Source: Emcibacteraceae bacterium (GTDB taxonomy: Bacteria; Pseudomonadota; Alphaproteobacteria; Sphingomonadales; Emcibacteraceae). Taken from it: a DNA stretch of 33,173 nt. Below the pieces are notes generated by a model. That model searched no databases. It was not told where the DNA came from and worked only from the letters and a program-made list of their open reading frames with translations. A program made the position numbers and the translations under genes. Location: positions 1 to 33,173 of the forward strand of contig JAJFIR010000024.1 of the NCBI GenBank assembly GCA_021774795.1. Reading direction: 5' to 3'. This document shows positions 6,449 to 15,063 of the stretch, one piece after another. The number at the start of each line of letters is the position of its first letter. The first letter of the stretch is position 1.

Positions 6449-7084
6449 ATGAACGCAAACAATATCATATGGAAATTTAGCGACGGTTTAATAGATTATG
6501 ACGAAGCGATCCAATTTATGGAAAGCCGTGTCGCGCAAATTCGCGAAGGCAGCAAAAAAGAGCTCGTTTGGTTCGTGGAACATCCTCCCCTTTATACGGC
6601 CGGCACTTCCTCTAAAAACGCGGACTTACTATCACCCAAGCGATTTCCGGTTTATCAAGCCGGTCGCGGCGGGCAGTATACTTATCATGGGCCAGGTCAG
6701 CGCGTTGTCTATGTAATGTTGGACCTCAATAAAAGGGGTAAGGACGTTCGTAAGTTTGTCGCAAATCTGGAACAATGGATTATTGATACTCTGGCGGAAT
6801 TTAATGTTATTGGTGAAAAACGGCGAGGTCGCATTGGCGTATGGGTACGCAGAGAAGGCAGGAGAGAGGATAAAATCGCCGCCATTGGTGTAAGGGTTCG
6901 TAAATGGGTTACATTTCACGGCATATGTATAAACGTTGAGCCGGACTTAAGCCATTACAGCGGTATCGTGCCGTGCGGTATATCGCAGCATGGCGTAACA
7001 TCGCTTGTTGATTTAGGACTGCCGGCCGCGATGGACGATTTGGACATTGCATTAAAAAAAACATGGGGCACTATTTTTGAATAA
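6449..7084 (+). CDS. lipB: Octanoyl-[acyl carrier protein]:protein N-octanoyltransferase
   Basis: A 211-residue LipB. It moves octanoate from acyl-ACP to the lipoyl domains of pyruvate and 2-oxoglutarate dehydrogenases and of the glycine cleavage system; LipA then adds sulfur. The signature [16 protein letters not shown] lies at residues 73-88. The catalytic pair is present: Lys142 in [10 protein letters not shown] and Cys176 in GIVPCGI, with TFHGICINV between them. Length is normal for the family. The ribosome binding site is weak (GGTAA only). The gene is divergent from the FliN-like gene and convergent with acylphosphatase, 12 bp apart. lipA is not in the window. Confidence 0.95.
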   Translation: MNANNIIWKFSDGLIDYDEAIQFMESRVAQIREGSKKELVWFVEHPPLYTAGTSSKNADLLSPKRFPVYQAGRGGQYTYHGPGQRVVYVMLDLNKRGKDVRKFVANLEQWIIDTLAEFNVIGEKRRGRIGVWVRREGRREDKIAAIGVRVRKWVTFHGICINVEPDLSHYSGIVPCGISQHGVTSLVDLGLPAAMDDLDIALKKTWGTIFE

Positions 7085-7096
7085 TGGCTTTCGATG

Positions 7097-7417
7097 TTAT
7101 CGAGTAAGCCCTTTTCTTTCATGCAAATTTACGGTTGGTTTTAGAACAAATCCTCGCGCAGTGATACCGATCGCTTCGCTTACATCAATTTTGTCAACTT
7201 TTGCTGTTGGCGGTCCTTCTTCGCAGCGATGCATCATGTCCTCGACATGCAGTTTTTCACCAACAAGAAGAGCTTCAACACTTCCGTCGCTTCGGTTTCT
7301 GACCCATCCATCCAAAGAAAGCTGGTTTGCGTTCTGCATTGTCCAATATCTAAAACAAACACCTTGCACACGGCCCGTTATAATAAGCCTTACGGCTTTT
7401 TGTCCCTCGCACAACAT
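7097..7417 (-). CDS. acyP: Acylphosphatase
   Basis: A 106-residue acylphosphatase that hydrolyses acyl phosphates to carboxylate and phosphate in the cytoplasm. The phosphate-binding loop GRVQGVCFRYW (residues 15-25) carries the catalytic Arg23. GWVRNRSDGSVEA (37-49) carries the catalytic Asn41. Both positions match the well-studied enzymes. A C-terminal tail (NLHERKGLTR) extends a little past the usual 90-100 residue core. It begins 6 bp after the carboxylase alpha subunit stop, so it is almost certainly the last gene of that operon. A functional tie to acyl-CoA or acyl-phosphate metabolism is inference. Confidence 0.92.
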   Translation of the reverse strand: MLCEGQKAVRLIITGRVQGVCFRYWTMQNANQLSLDGWVRNRSDGSVEALLVGEKLHVEDMMHRCEEGPPTAKVDKIDVSEAIGITARGFVLKPTVNLHERKGLTR

Positions 7418-7423
7418 AGGATA

Positions 7424-9409
7424 TCATTCAAATTCAATAATCACATCGTCCACCGCCAGACTATCACCCGCACCAGCCGATATCTTAAGAACTTTGCCAT
7501 CGCGTTCCGCGCAAAGGGTATTTTCCATCTTCATGGCTTCTATTACGCATAATCTTTGGCCGGCCTGGACCGCTTCGCCTTCTTTTACATCAATGGACAC
7601 GACCAATCCGGGCATGGGACATTGCAAATATTTTGACATGTCGGGTGGTGCTTTTATCGGCATCAATGCCGCTAATGTCATCTCGCCAGCACTTCTTACA
7701 TGTACAACTTCACTCGCGCCATCGTATGTTAATCTGTAGCCATCCGACAAATAGTCAATTTCAACATTTACTTTTTCACCGTTAATTTCTGCTGAAAAAA
7801 CCGGTGAACCGGGCGCCCACAATGTTTCTACGTTATAAACAACGCCACCCGTGATCACATCGCAACCTTCGGATGTCATTAAAAAGTTAGCCGATTGAAC
7901 TTCACCTTCAATCTGAACCATCCATGTTTCAGAAAACGAGCTCGCTTCAACGTTCATTTTTCCGTCAATTGTTGATTGACGCCCTACTTCACACGAATGC
8001 ACCGTTACAGCCACGGCGATTAAGCTATTCCATGTCTCTATGCTTACTGAGCCGCCTGAGAAACCATCGCCATATTCTTCTTCTATGAATTTGGTTGATA
8101 TATCACCACTAATGAATCTTTTCGATTTAAGCACATCTGAAAGAAATGCAATATTATGACCGACCCCTCGTATATAATATTCACCAAGAGCCAGACGAAG
8201 TTTTTCTATCGCTTGATCACGGTCCACACCATATGAAATCACTTTGGATATCATTGGATCATAATAGATACTTATTTCACTGCCTTCATATACCCCACTA
8301 TCGATGCGAATATGATCACCTTCTATGGGGGGAATATAATTTGTTACTCTGCCCGTTGAAGGCAAAAACCCGCGCAGTGGATCTTCAGCATATACTCGTG
8401 CTTCCATAGCCCATCCATTAATTTTTACGTCGTCCTGAGCAATGTTTAATTCTTGTCCGGCGGCGCTACGGATCATTTGTTCAACCAGGTCAATACCCGT
8501 GATATATTCCGTAACAGGGTGCTCCACTTGAAGGCGGGTATTCATTTCCAGAAAATAAAAATTTTGATCATTATCGACGATAAATTCAACGGTACCCGCC
8601 GATGAATAGTCAACTGCCTTAGAAAGGGCGATAGATTGTGTGCCCATTTTTTTTCTTGTTTGATCGCTAAGGAATGAACTCGGTGCCTCTTCAATAACTT
8701 TTTGATGGCGCCGCTGTATTGAACATTCCCTTTCCATTAAATGAATAACATTGCCGTGTTTATCGCCCAGCACCTGTATTTCTATATGGCGCGGATTTTC
8801 AATGAATTTTTCAGCAAATACTCGATCATCACCAAAACTTGATTTTGCTTCATTTACAGCAGAAACAAAGCCGGCATGCGCTTCTTCATCATTATAAACA
8901 ACCCGCATTCCCTTCCCGCCACCACCTGCGGATGCTTTTAGCATTACCGGATAACCAATATCCTGCGACGCCTTTACTGCTTCATCCGCATCCTTAATCA
9001 CGTCAAGGTAACCAGGGATAGTATTAACGTCAGCTTCTTCCGCGAGTAATTTCGAAGAAATTTTATCCCCCATTATGCTGATCGCTTTAACCTCAGGACC
9101 AATGAAAGTAATATTTTCTTTTTCGAGCTTTTTACAAAAGTCCGCATTTTCAGACAAAAATCCATATCCGGGATGAACAGCATCAGCACCCGATTGCTTA
9201 GCGGCGTCAATAATTTTATCCATTATCAAATAGCTTTGCGTCGCGGGCGAGCTACCAATATGAATTTTTTCACCGGCCATACGTACGTGAAGCGCATCCG
9301 CATCCGCATCAGAATATACCGCAACGGTAGCGATACCCATTTTATGGGCTGTTTTTATAACACGACACGCAATTTCACCGCGATTTGCAATAAGAATTTT
9401 ATTAAACAT
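7424..9409 (-). CDS. pccA: Propionyl/acyl-CoA carboxylase alpha subunit (biotin carboxylase + BCCP)
   Basis: A 661-residue biotin-dependent carboxylase alpha chain. In order it has the biotin carboxylase domain (FNKILIANRGEIACRVIKTA at the start, ATP-grasp glycine loop MLKASAGGGGKGMR, ERECSIQRRHQKVIEEAPS, EMNTRLQVEHPVTE), a middle BT-type domain, and a C-terminal biotin carrier domain with EAMKMEN whose Lys627 takes biotin. The length and BT domain fit propionyl- or broader acyl-CoA carboxylases rather than acetyl-CoA carboxylase AccC. I place the start at ATG 9407-9409, 6 bases after AGGAG; the longer frame would use the TTG just before it. It follows the beta subunit by 9 bp. The likely role is conversion of propionyl-CoA to methylmalonyl-CoA, but acyl specificity is not proven by sequence. 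Confidence 0.92.
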   Translation of the reverse strand: MFNKILIANRGEIACRVIKTAHKMGIATVAVYSDADADALHVRMAGEKIHIGSSPATQSYLIMDKIIDAAKQSGADAVHPGYGFLSENADFCKKLEKENITFIGPEVKAISIMGDKISSKLLAEEADVNTIPGYLDVIKDADEAVKASQDIGYPVMLKASAGGGGKGMRVVYNDEEAHAGFVSAVNEAKSSFGDDRVFAEKFIENPRHIEIQVLGDKHGNVIHLMERECSIQRRHQKVIEEAPSSFLSDQTRKKMGTQSIALSKAVDYSSAGTVEFIVDNDQNFYFLEMNTRLQVEHPVTEYITGIDLVEQMIRSAAGQELNIAQDDVKINGWAMEARVYAEDPLRGFLPSTGRVTNYIPPIEGDHIRIDSGVYEGSEISIYYDPMISKVISYGVDRDQAIEKLRLALGEYYIRGVGHNIAFLSDVLKSKRFISGDISTKFIEEEYGDGFSGGSVSIETWNSLIAVAVTVHSCEVGRQSTIDGKMNVEASSFSETWMVQIEGEVQSANFLMTSEGCDVITGGVVYNVETLWAPGSPVFSAEINGEKVNVEIDYLSDGYRLTYDGASEVVHVRSAGEMTLAALMPIKAPPDMSKYLQCPMPGLVVSIDVKEGEAVQAGQRLCVIEAMKMENTLCAERDGKVLKISAGAGDSLAVDDVIIEFE

Positions 9410-9418
9410 CAATGGCTC

Positions 9419-10951
9419 CTACAGCGGTATGTTATCGTGTTTTTTCCAAGGGTTTTGAACGTCTTTATTCTTAAGCATTCTTAATCCACGTGTTATACGG
9501 CGGCGTGTCGCATGGGGCATAATAACATCGTCAATATATCCCCTCCTTGCAGCAACAAAGGGGTTCGCGAACTTTTCAGAATATTCAGTCGTTTTTTCCG
9601 CAAGCTTCTCTTCGTCTTTGGCCTCGTTGCGGAAAATTATTTTCACCGCCCCTTCCGCACCCATCACCGCAATCTCGGCTGTTGGCCAGGCAAAATTTAA
9701 ATCACCACGTAAATGTTTAGACGCCATGACGTCATACGCACCACCATAGGCTTTTCGTGTAATTACCGTGATTTTTGGCACAGTCGCTTCACCATAAGCA
9801 TATAAGAGTTTTGCCCCATGTTTTATTACACCACCATATTCCTGGGCTGTCCCCGGAAGAAACCCAGGTACATCAACAAAGGTAATAATAGGTATGTTAA
9901 AACAATCACAAAAACGCACAAAACGAGCCGCTTTTCTGGACGAGTCGATATCCAAGCAACCCGCTAGTACCATTGGTTGATTACCAACAATTCCAACCGT
10001 AGACCCTTCCATGCGTGCAAAACCGGTTATGATATTTTTTGCAAATGTCGGTTGAATTTCAAAAAAATCACCTTCATCAACCGTCTTACGAATAAGCTCA
10101 TGCATATCATATGGCTGGTTCGGGTTGGTCGGGATCAAGGTATCGAGCGACATTTCTTGGCGATTATGTTGATCAAATACCTGTCGCGTCGGTGGTTTTT
10201 CCTTGTTACTCAAGGGTATAAAATCAATCAGGCGTCTTGTTTGTTTGATCGCCTCTAAATCATTATCATATGCATTATCAGCAACACCAGATTTCACCGT
10301 ATGTGCCGTAGCACCCCCAAGTTCTTCCTGCGTGACAACCTCGTTGGTAACTGTTTTAACAACATCTGGTCCTGTAACGAACATGTATGAGCTGTCTTTA
10401 ACCATAAAAATAAAATCGGTCATAGCCGGTGAGTAAACAGCACCCCCCGCACATGGCCCCATAATCAGGGAAATTTGAGGAACCACACCGGACGCCAGAA
10501 CATTTTGCTGAAATACTTCTGCGTAGCCGGCAAGCGCGGCAACACCTTCTTGAATTCTTGCGCCGCCGCTGTCGTTAATTCCGATGACAGGCGCCCCTGT
10601 CTTCATGGCCATTTCCATAATTTTACAGATTTTCTCAGCATGAGTTTCAGATAACGACCCGCCGAATACTGTAAAATCCTGGCTGTAAACAAATATCAGT
10701 CGTCCATTAACGGTGCCTGACCCGATAACAACCCCATCGCCCGCTATTTTCTGGCTTTCCATTCCAAAATCGATGGAGCGGTGCTCTTTGAACATATCAT
10801 ATTCTTCAAAGCTTCCGGCATCTACCAATATTTCAATGCGCTCACGCGCCGTTAACTTGCCCTTGGCATGTTGAGCTGCGATACGATCTACTCCCCCACC
10901 GGACCGCGCAGATTCACGTCTTTCTTCCAGCTTATCTAGGATATCCTGCAT
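9419..10951 (-). CDS. pccB: Propionyl-CoA carboxylase beta subunit (carboxyltransferase)
   Basis: A 510-residue carboxyltransferase chain. The N-half has [22 protein letters not shown]-type [34 protein letters not shown] and the oxyanion loop [11 protein letters not shown]. The C-half has [36 protein letters not shown] and [10 protein letters not shown]. These are the two crotonase-like halves of PccB. Length is the family norm. With pccA, 9 bp downstream, it forms the alpha6beta6 type enzyme that carboxylates propionyl-CoA, used in breakdown of odd-chain fatty acids, branched amino acids or propionate. It opens the carboxylase operon, or continues one with ATP12, 79 bp upstream. A 14-bp palindrome lies in that gap. 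Confidence 0.95.
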   Translation of the reverse strand: MQDILDKLEERRESARSGGGVDRIAAQHAKGKLTARERIEILVDAGSFEEYDMFKEHRSIDFGMESQKIAGDGVVIGSGTVNGRLIFVYSQDFTVFGGSLSETHAEKICKIMEMAMKTGAPVIGINDSGGARIQEGVAALAGYAEVFQQNVLASGVVPQISLIMGPCAGGAVYSPAMTDFIFMVKDSSYMFVTGPDVVKTVTNEVVTQEELGGATAHTVKSGVADNAYDNDLEAIKQTRRLIDFIPLSNKEKPPTRQVFDQHNRQEMSLDTLIPTNPNQPYDMHELIRKTVDEGDFFEIQPTFAKNIITGFARMEGSTVGIVGNQPMVLAGCLDIDSSRKAARFVRFCDCFNIPIITFVDVPGFLPGTAQEYGGVIKHGAKLLYAYGEATVPKITVITRKAYGGAYDVMASKHLRGDLNFAWPTAEIAVMGAEGAVKIIFRNEAKDEEKLAEKTTEYSEKFANPFVAARRGYIDDVIMPHATRRRITRGLRMLKNKDVQNPWKKHDNIPL

Positions 10952-10977
10952 ATAACTCTCCCAAGAAGTGATTTTGC

Positions 10978-10991
10978 TTACTCATGAGTAA
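10978..10991. promoter_or_regulatory. 14-bp perfect palindrome ahead of pccB
   Basis: TTACTCATGAGTAA, identical on both strands, centred about 33 bp before the pccB ATG in the ATP12-pccB gap. Its size and symmetry fit a dimeric repressor or activator half-site pair. It does not resemble the TTTGCAAA repeats described for PccR-type regulators. No regulator gene is adjacent. Confidence 0.4.
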
Positions 10992-11030
10992 CATTTTAAG
11001 TTTTACGCTTCAACATCTTTTTAATCCCAA

Positions 11031-11720
11031 TTAACAGAGGGACAGGAAAAGGTTGGCATTATCTAACTCAAGCTTAAGGTTATCACGCCGCTTTTCTGCT
11101 TCAGAATCTGTTCCCCACTTTGAAATTTGAAAATTTTCATCTAATTGTCCCGCGTTCCACGCTTCATCAGCGGTAATATATCCTTCAAATAGATTAATCC
11201 CTATGGTTACCGACCCTGTGATCGTTGTCATGATATAAAACGCCATTAAGGGAAAGTCTTCTATGACCGCCAAATAATTTCTAATTTTGCCCATTTGTTC
11301 TTTGGGTTGTTGAATATATACAACACCGCAAGTCGTTTCTAACGCAATACCGTACGCGTCTTTTATTTTTTTTTGCAAAGGATCCCAACAATAGTTTTGC
11401 TGCTCCATAAGTTCCGGCGGGTGGTCTGCTCGGTAACAAAGTTGATCAGCCCCTGCATATTCGATCAATTCATCGATTATTTCACTTCTTCTTCCGCCAA
11501 CCCTGTCTAAAGCAGTATTCAATAATTTGGTTATTGGCATAGACGCAGGAATTATGTCCTCGTCTTGCACACGCCATTCTTCTGCAATTTTATGGGCCAT
11601 AGCTTCCGTAGGCATAACACATAATCTTTTTTCGGGTGTTTTTATTGTTTTCCCATCCAAAAGTACGACAAAATAATCCTCCTGCTCACACACTGAGACA
11701 TCTTTATAAAACCGTTTCAT
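11031..11720 (-). CDS. ATP12-family chaperone for F1-ATPase assembly
   Basis: A 229-residue ATP12 family protein. KRFYKDVSV, VLLDGKTIKTPEKRLCVMPT, AEEWRVQDEDIIPASMP and TKLLNTALDRV (residues 2-73) are the conserved N-terminal region. LCYRADHPPELMEQQNYCWDP follows. In mitochondria ATP12 holds the F1 alpha subunit before assembly; alphaproteobacteria carry the bacterial form. It abuts the HAD phosphatase gene with no spacer (ATG at 11718-11720, HAD stop at 11721-11723), so the two are co-translated. This gene is one of the clearer lineage markers in the window. Confidence 0.92.
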   Translation of the reverse strand: MKRFYKDVSVCEQEDYFVVLLDGKTIKTPEKRLCVMPTEAMAHKIAEEWRVQDEDIIPASMPITKLLNTALDRVGGRRSEIIDELIEYAGADQLCYRADHPPELMEQQNYCWDPLQKKIKDAYGIALETTCGVVYIQQPKEQMGKIRNYLAVIEDFPLMAFYIMTTITGSVTIGINLFEGYITADEAWNAGQLDENFQISKWGTDSEAEKRRDNLKLELDNANLFLSLC

Positions 11721-12380
11721 CTAGTCCTGCACCAATTCAACAAGTTCTGAAATATGGCCTATGATATGATTTGCACCACAAGAAATAAGTTCGTGTTTTT
11801 CATGATATCCCCATGTTACCCCGACAGAACGAACGCCCGCCAACGCAGCCATCTGCATATCATATGTTGTATCACCAACCATGAATGTGTTCTGTTGAAG
11901 CACACCTGTATCGGCTAGCGCCACATTAATCATCGAAGGATCAGGTTTTCCCGGTCCGTCGTCCGCTGTATTTAACGTTACAAAATAATCTTCCAGGCCA
12001 TGTATTTTTAACGTGTTTTTTAAACCTCGTGTTGATTTACCGGTTGCAACACCCAACAATATACCTGTTTTTTCCAAAGCAATGATCGCTTCTCTGATGC
12101 CATCATAAAGCGGTTCATGTTTATCGTCTAAAGTTCGTAAGTACTGAAAATGATTAATGAATTCCGTACGCAGCAATTCATGGTCACCAGCACTTAATTT
12201 TGGGTATGTTTTGGAAATGGCTTCGGGCAATGATAGTCCAACTATTCGCCTTACAGCTTCGTCGCCTGCGTAAGGAATTTTGCAGTTCTTACTCGCCCGT
12301 TTCATGGAACTAATGATCAAGTGCTGACCGTCAACCAAGGTGCCGTCACAGTCAAAAATAACCAGCTTTAATTCAGACAT
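11721..12380 (-). CDS. HAD-superfamily hydrolase, phosphoglycolate phosphatase-like
   Basis: A 219-residue HAD phosphatase with all four motifs: nucleophile Asp10 and Asp12 in FDCDGTLVD, Thr113 in GVATGKS, Lys145 in GKPDPSM, and Asp170/Asp174 in MVGDTTYDM. A helical cap (about residues 16-85) identifies it as subfamily IA, near phosphoglycolate phosphatase/pyrophosphatase PpaX types. The substrate is not determined. I use the ATG at 12378-12380 (MSELKLVIFDCDGT), giving an 8-bp overlap with the pseudouridine synthase stop. An upstream in-frame ATG at 12422 would add 14 unlikely residues. ATP12 follows with zero spacing. Confidence 0.9.
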   Translation of the reverse strand: MSELKLVIFDCDGTLVDGQHLIISSMKRASKNCKIPYAGDEAVRRIVGLSLPEAISKTYPKLSAGDHELLRTEFINHFQYLRTLDDKHEPLYDGIREAIIALEKTGILLGVATGKSTRGLKNTLKIHGLEDYFVTLNTADDGPGKPDPSMINVALADTGVLQQNTFMVGDTTYDMQMAALAGVRSVGVTWGYHEKHELISCGANHIIGHISELVELVQD

Positions 12381-13362
12381 TATCGACGTCCTCAAACGGG
12401 TCCGTATCATCTTCTGCATCAAAATCGAATAAACTCCAGCTTTCTTTCATATGACCTGGTAAAGACGCTCTTACGGACAATATACCACCATCAGGATGAT
12501 CAATTTCAATTGAGCGTGCATGAAGGTGTAATTTTTTACTAATTGGTCCTTCAACAAATGCTTCCTTTGCGGCGTATTTACCATCACCAACAATAGGGGT
12601 GCCAAGTACGGTCGCATGAACTCTTATCTGATGTGTGCGCCCCGTCACGGGTCTAAAGGCAACCCAGGACACAGTTCCCGCTGCACTGTCGATAATTTTA
12701 AAATCTGTAATTGCCCGCTTGCCATTTTCAACCACGGCCATCCTTTCACCGCGCGTACCCGGTTCTTTATCGAGAGGTGCTTGCACTGCGCCTTCCAGCT
12801 GCGATGGCTTCCCCTTAACCAAAGCCCAGTATATTTTGTTGGTTCTTCGGTTTCTGAAGCTTTCTATTAGCTCTTTTGCCGCAACACCGGTGCGCGCTAT
12901 AACCAGCACACCACTTGTATCCTTATCCAGGCGGTGAACTAATTTGGGCTTTTCCAACTTATCGCCTTGCAGAGCTTGCAGCATACCGTCCACATGACGC
13001 GGTGTATTTGTCCCCCCTTGCACGGCAAGCCCAGGTAATTTATTCAACACAATTACACTGTCATCTTGATATATAACCTGTGAGCGAATTAATTTCGCAT
13101 CATTTTCCGATACTCTTAGATTTCTTTTGGGTGCTTTGGCGATCGTGCGTTCCTGTTTACCCAGAGGCGGTAACCTTATTTCCATACCTTCTTCCAGTCG
13201 AAAGTTTGCCTTAATCCGTTTTCCATCAACGCGGACTTCACCTTTGCGTAATATTTTCGACAACCGACCATAGTTCAAGCCGGGAAAATGAACATTGAAC
13301 CATTTATCGATCCGCCAATCATTTTCTGAATCTTTGACATACTCCCGCGAAACGCCAGACAT
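12373..13362 (-). CDS. rluC: RluA-family 23S rRNA pseudouridine synthase (RluC-like)
   Basis: A 329-residue pseudouridine synthase of the RluA family. The N-terminal S4 RNA-binding domain (RIDKWFNVHFPGLNYGRLSKIL, then KGEVRVDGKRI, residues 17-50) precedes the catalytic domain. Its signature HRLDKDTSGVLVIAR (143-157) carries the nucleophile Asp146. GRTHQIRVH closes the active site. The S4 plus RluA layout matches RluC/RluD, which modify large-subunit rRNA; which uridines are modified cannot be told here. It overlaps the HAD gene by 8 bp and follows crcB by 12 bp, so crcB through acylphosphatase may form one long transcript. Confidence 0.9.
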   Translation of the reverse strand: MSGVSREYVKDSENDWRIDKWFNVHFPGLNYGRLSKILRKGEVRVDGKRIKANFRLEEGMEIRLPPLGKQERTIAKAPKRNLRVSENDAKLIRSQVIYQDDSVIVLNKLPGLAVQGGTNTPRHVDGMLQALQGDKLEKPKLVHRLDKDTSGVLVIARTGVAAKELIESFRNRRTNKIYWALVKGKPSQLEGAVQAPLDKEPGTRGERMAVVENGKRAITDFKIIDSAAGTVSWVAFRPVTGRTHQIRVHATVLGTPIVGDGKYAAKEAFVEGPISKKLHLHARSIEIDHPDGGILSVRASLPGHMKESWSLFDFDAEDDTDPFEDVDNV

Positions 13363-13374
13363 AATCGGATATCC

Positions 13375-13752
13375 TTAAATAAATGTTTTGCCAGCATATA
13401 AGCCAGCAAACAAAGCAAGTACACCAATAATAACAGAGGCCAGAGAATAAAACGCGGCAGAGGATATTTGATGTTTTTCTATCATCAATGCAACTTCTAA
13501 AGAAAAAGCAGAAAAGGTGGTAAATCCACCCAACACACCGATAATTAAGAAACCTTGCCATGCATGCGATAAACTATAGCGGCTTGCCACCGCTCCGGCC
13601 ACGATCCCAATTAAAAAGGAACCAATAATATTCACGCTAAGCGTACCCCAGGGAAATCCCGGTCCCATCAACTTTAGCATAAACCGACCGACAAGAAATC
13701 GGCCCGTCGCGCCAATAGCACCACCCGCAGCAACCGCTAAAATCACATTCAT
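13375..13752 (-). CDS. crcB: Fluoride channel CrcB/Fluc
   Basis: A 125-residue, four-helix membrane protein that exports fluoride as a dual-topology dimer. Motifs are GGAIGATGRF (residues 10-19), GTLSVNIIGSFLIG (36-49) with the channel Asn, and GGFTTFSAFSLE (74-85) with the phenylalanine/threonine track that lines the pore. I use the ATG at 13750-13752, 6 bases after GGAAGA. The longer frame adds 29 residues of low-complexity AT-rich sequence. It is divergent from cfa and 12 bp from the pseudouridine synthase. I could not identify a fluoride riboswitch in the upstream gap. Confidence 0.93.
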   Translation of the reverse strand: MNVILAVAAGGAIGATGRFLVGRFMLKLMGPGFPWGTLSVNIIGSFLIGIVAGAVASRYSLSHAWQGFLIIGVLGGFTTFSAFSLEVALMIEKHQISSAAFYSLASVIIGVLALFAGLYAGKTFI

Positions 13753-13797
13753 TGATGTCTTCCCATACTCAAATTTATAATTTTTATTCCCTTTTAA

Positions 13798-13833
13798 ATA
13801 GTATATTGAATTTAGATAGTATATTGAATTATT
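13798..13833. repeat. Two tandem 18-bp copies in the crcB/cfa divergent gap
   Basis: ATAGTATATTGAATT occurs at 13798-13812 and again at 13816-13830, a period of 18 bp. The copies lie in the 123-bp AT-rich gap between the crcB start and the cfa start, where promoters for both genes must be. They could be a duplicated operator or a slippage product. Confidence 0.6.
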
Positions 13834-13875
13834 TATCAATAACGCTATGTTATTTTGTTAAGTTAGAGGACGAAA

Positions 13876-15063
13876 ATGTTTCCGCTTTCAATATTTCTCA
13901 ATAAACTAATTAGACATGGTACTTTAAATATCATTGATACCAACGGAAAGAAACATCAATTTTCCGGTACCAAAGAGCCGGAAATATCTATCCGGTTTCA
14001 TGATCGTTCCCTTCTTTGGAAAATCTTTCTTAAACCTGACCTAAAAGCGGGCGAAGCGTACATGGACGGCAGCCTGACAATTGAGCCTCCCCATAACATC
14101 TTTGACTTTCTAAATTTAATAACTAAAAACATGGAATGGCGGCCAGACAATCCCTTCCATTTAATGGGTGGCGACCCCTATAGCCGGTTTAAAGGATGGT
14201 TATCGCAAGTTAATGAAGCTAACAAATCAAAGAAGAATGTGGCCCACCATTACGACTTATCTGATGATCTTTATGAATTATTTTTAGATCCCAATCGCCA
14301 GTATTCCGCCGCTTATTATATGTCCGATGAAGACACGCTCGAACAAGCACAATCAAACAAGATGAATTTGATCGCGAGTAAATTATTGCTAAAGACCAAC
14401 CATAAGGTTTTGGATATAGGATGCGGCTGGGGCGGTTTGGCAATGCATTTAAATAAAATTTCTGGGGCTAGTGTGACCGGCGTGACGTTAAGCGAAGAAC
14501 AACTAAAAATTGCACAAAGCAAAATCGCAGAATCAGAAACTGTCGATTTTCAATTAATTGATTATCGCAATGTGTCAAATAAATATGACCGCGTGGTTTC
14601 TGTGGGAATGTTTGAGCATGTCGGCCGCAAGCAGTACAACACGTTTTTTAACAAAGTCTACGAATGCCTGGAAGAGGACGGTGTAGCATTGATCCATACA
14701 ATTGGCAGAGCAGACGGTCCCGGTGAAACAGACCCTTGGACCAAGAAATATATCTTCCCGGGTGGTTACGCGCCTGCATTATCCGAAATAACACCAGCCA
14801 TTGAAAAAAGTGGTTTATACATTACTGATATGGAAGTGTTGCGCTTACATTATGCAAAAACACTATGCGAGTGGCGCAAACGGGTAGAGCAAAATAAAAA
14901 CAAAATAATTAATCTTTACGACGAGAAATTTTTGCGTATGTGGGAATTTTATTTGGCAAGTGCAGAATGTGCCTTTAGAAATTTGGGACACGTAGTATTT
15001 CAATTTCAACTGGCCAAAAAACAAGATAACGTGCCGCTCGACCGCAAATACTTAATTGACTAA
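13876..15063 (+). CDS. cfa: Cyclopropane-fatty-acyl-phospholipid synthase
   Basis: A 395-residue Cfa-type SAM-dependent methyltransferase that adds a methylene bridge across unsaturated acyl chains of membrane phospholipids. An N-terminal lipid-binding region (about 1-115) precedes NVAHHYDLSDDLYELFLDPN (121-140), YSAAYYMS, SAM motif I VLDIGCGWGG (178-187), GVTLSEEQ and EHVGRKQY. The C-terminal LHYAKTLCEWRKR and FQLAKKQ are also typical. AGAGGA precedes the ATG. It is the only plus-strand gene between 7085 and the right edge, lying between crcB and rarA, and its TAA overlaps the rarA stop. Separate promoter control, for example in stationary phase, is inference. Confidence 0.93.
   Translation: MFPLSIFLNKLIRHGTLNIIDTNGKKHQFSGTKEPEISIRFHDRSLLWKIFLKPDLKAGEAYMDGSLTIEPPHNIFDFLNLITKNMEWRPDNPFHLMGGDPYSRFKGWLSQVNEANKSKKNVAHHYDLSDDLYELFLDPNRQYSAAYYMSDEDTLEQAQSNKMNLIASKLLLKTNHKVLDIGCGWGGLAMHLNKISGASVTGVTLSEEQLKIAQSKIAESETVDFQLIDYRNVSNKYDRVVSVGMFEHVGRKQYNTFFNKVYECLEEDGVALIHTIGRADGPGETDPWTKKYIFPGGYAPALSEITPAIEKSGLYITDMEVLRLHYAKTLCEWRKRVEQNKNKIINLYDEKFLRMWEFYLASAECAFRNLGHVVFQFQLAKKQDNVPLDRKYLID

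Noticed and set aside
7077-7739. 220-codon plus-strand ORF
   Set aside because: It lies antisense across acylphosphatase and the 3' end of pccA, both with clear catalytic motifs, and has no family-like pattern or ribosome binding site.
13753-13875. Fluoride riboswitch upstream of crcB
   Set aside because: The region is AT-rich with a simple tandem repeat; I could not find the conserved pseudoknot elements of the fluoride aptamer.
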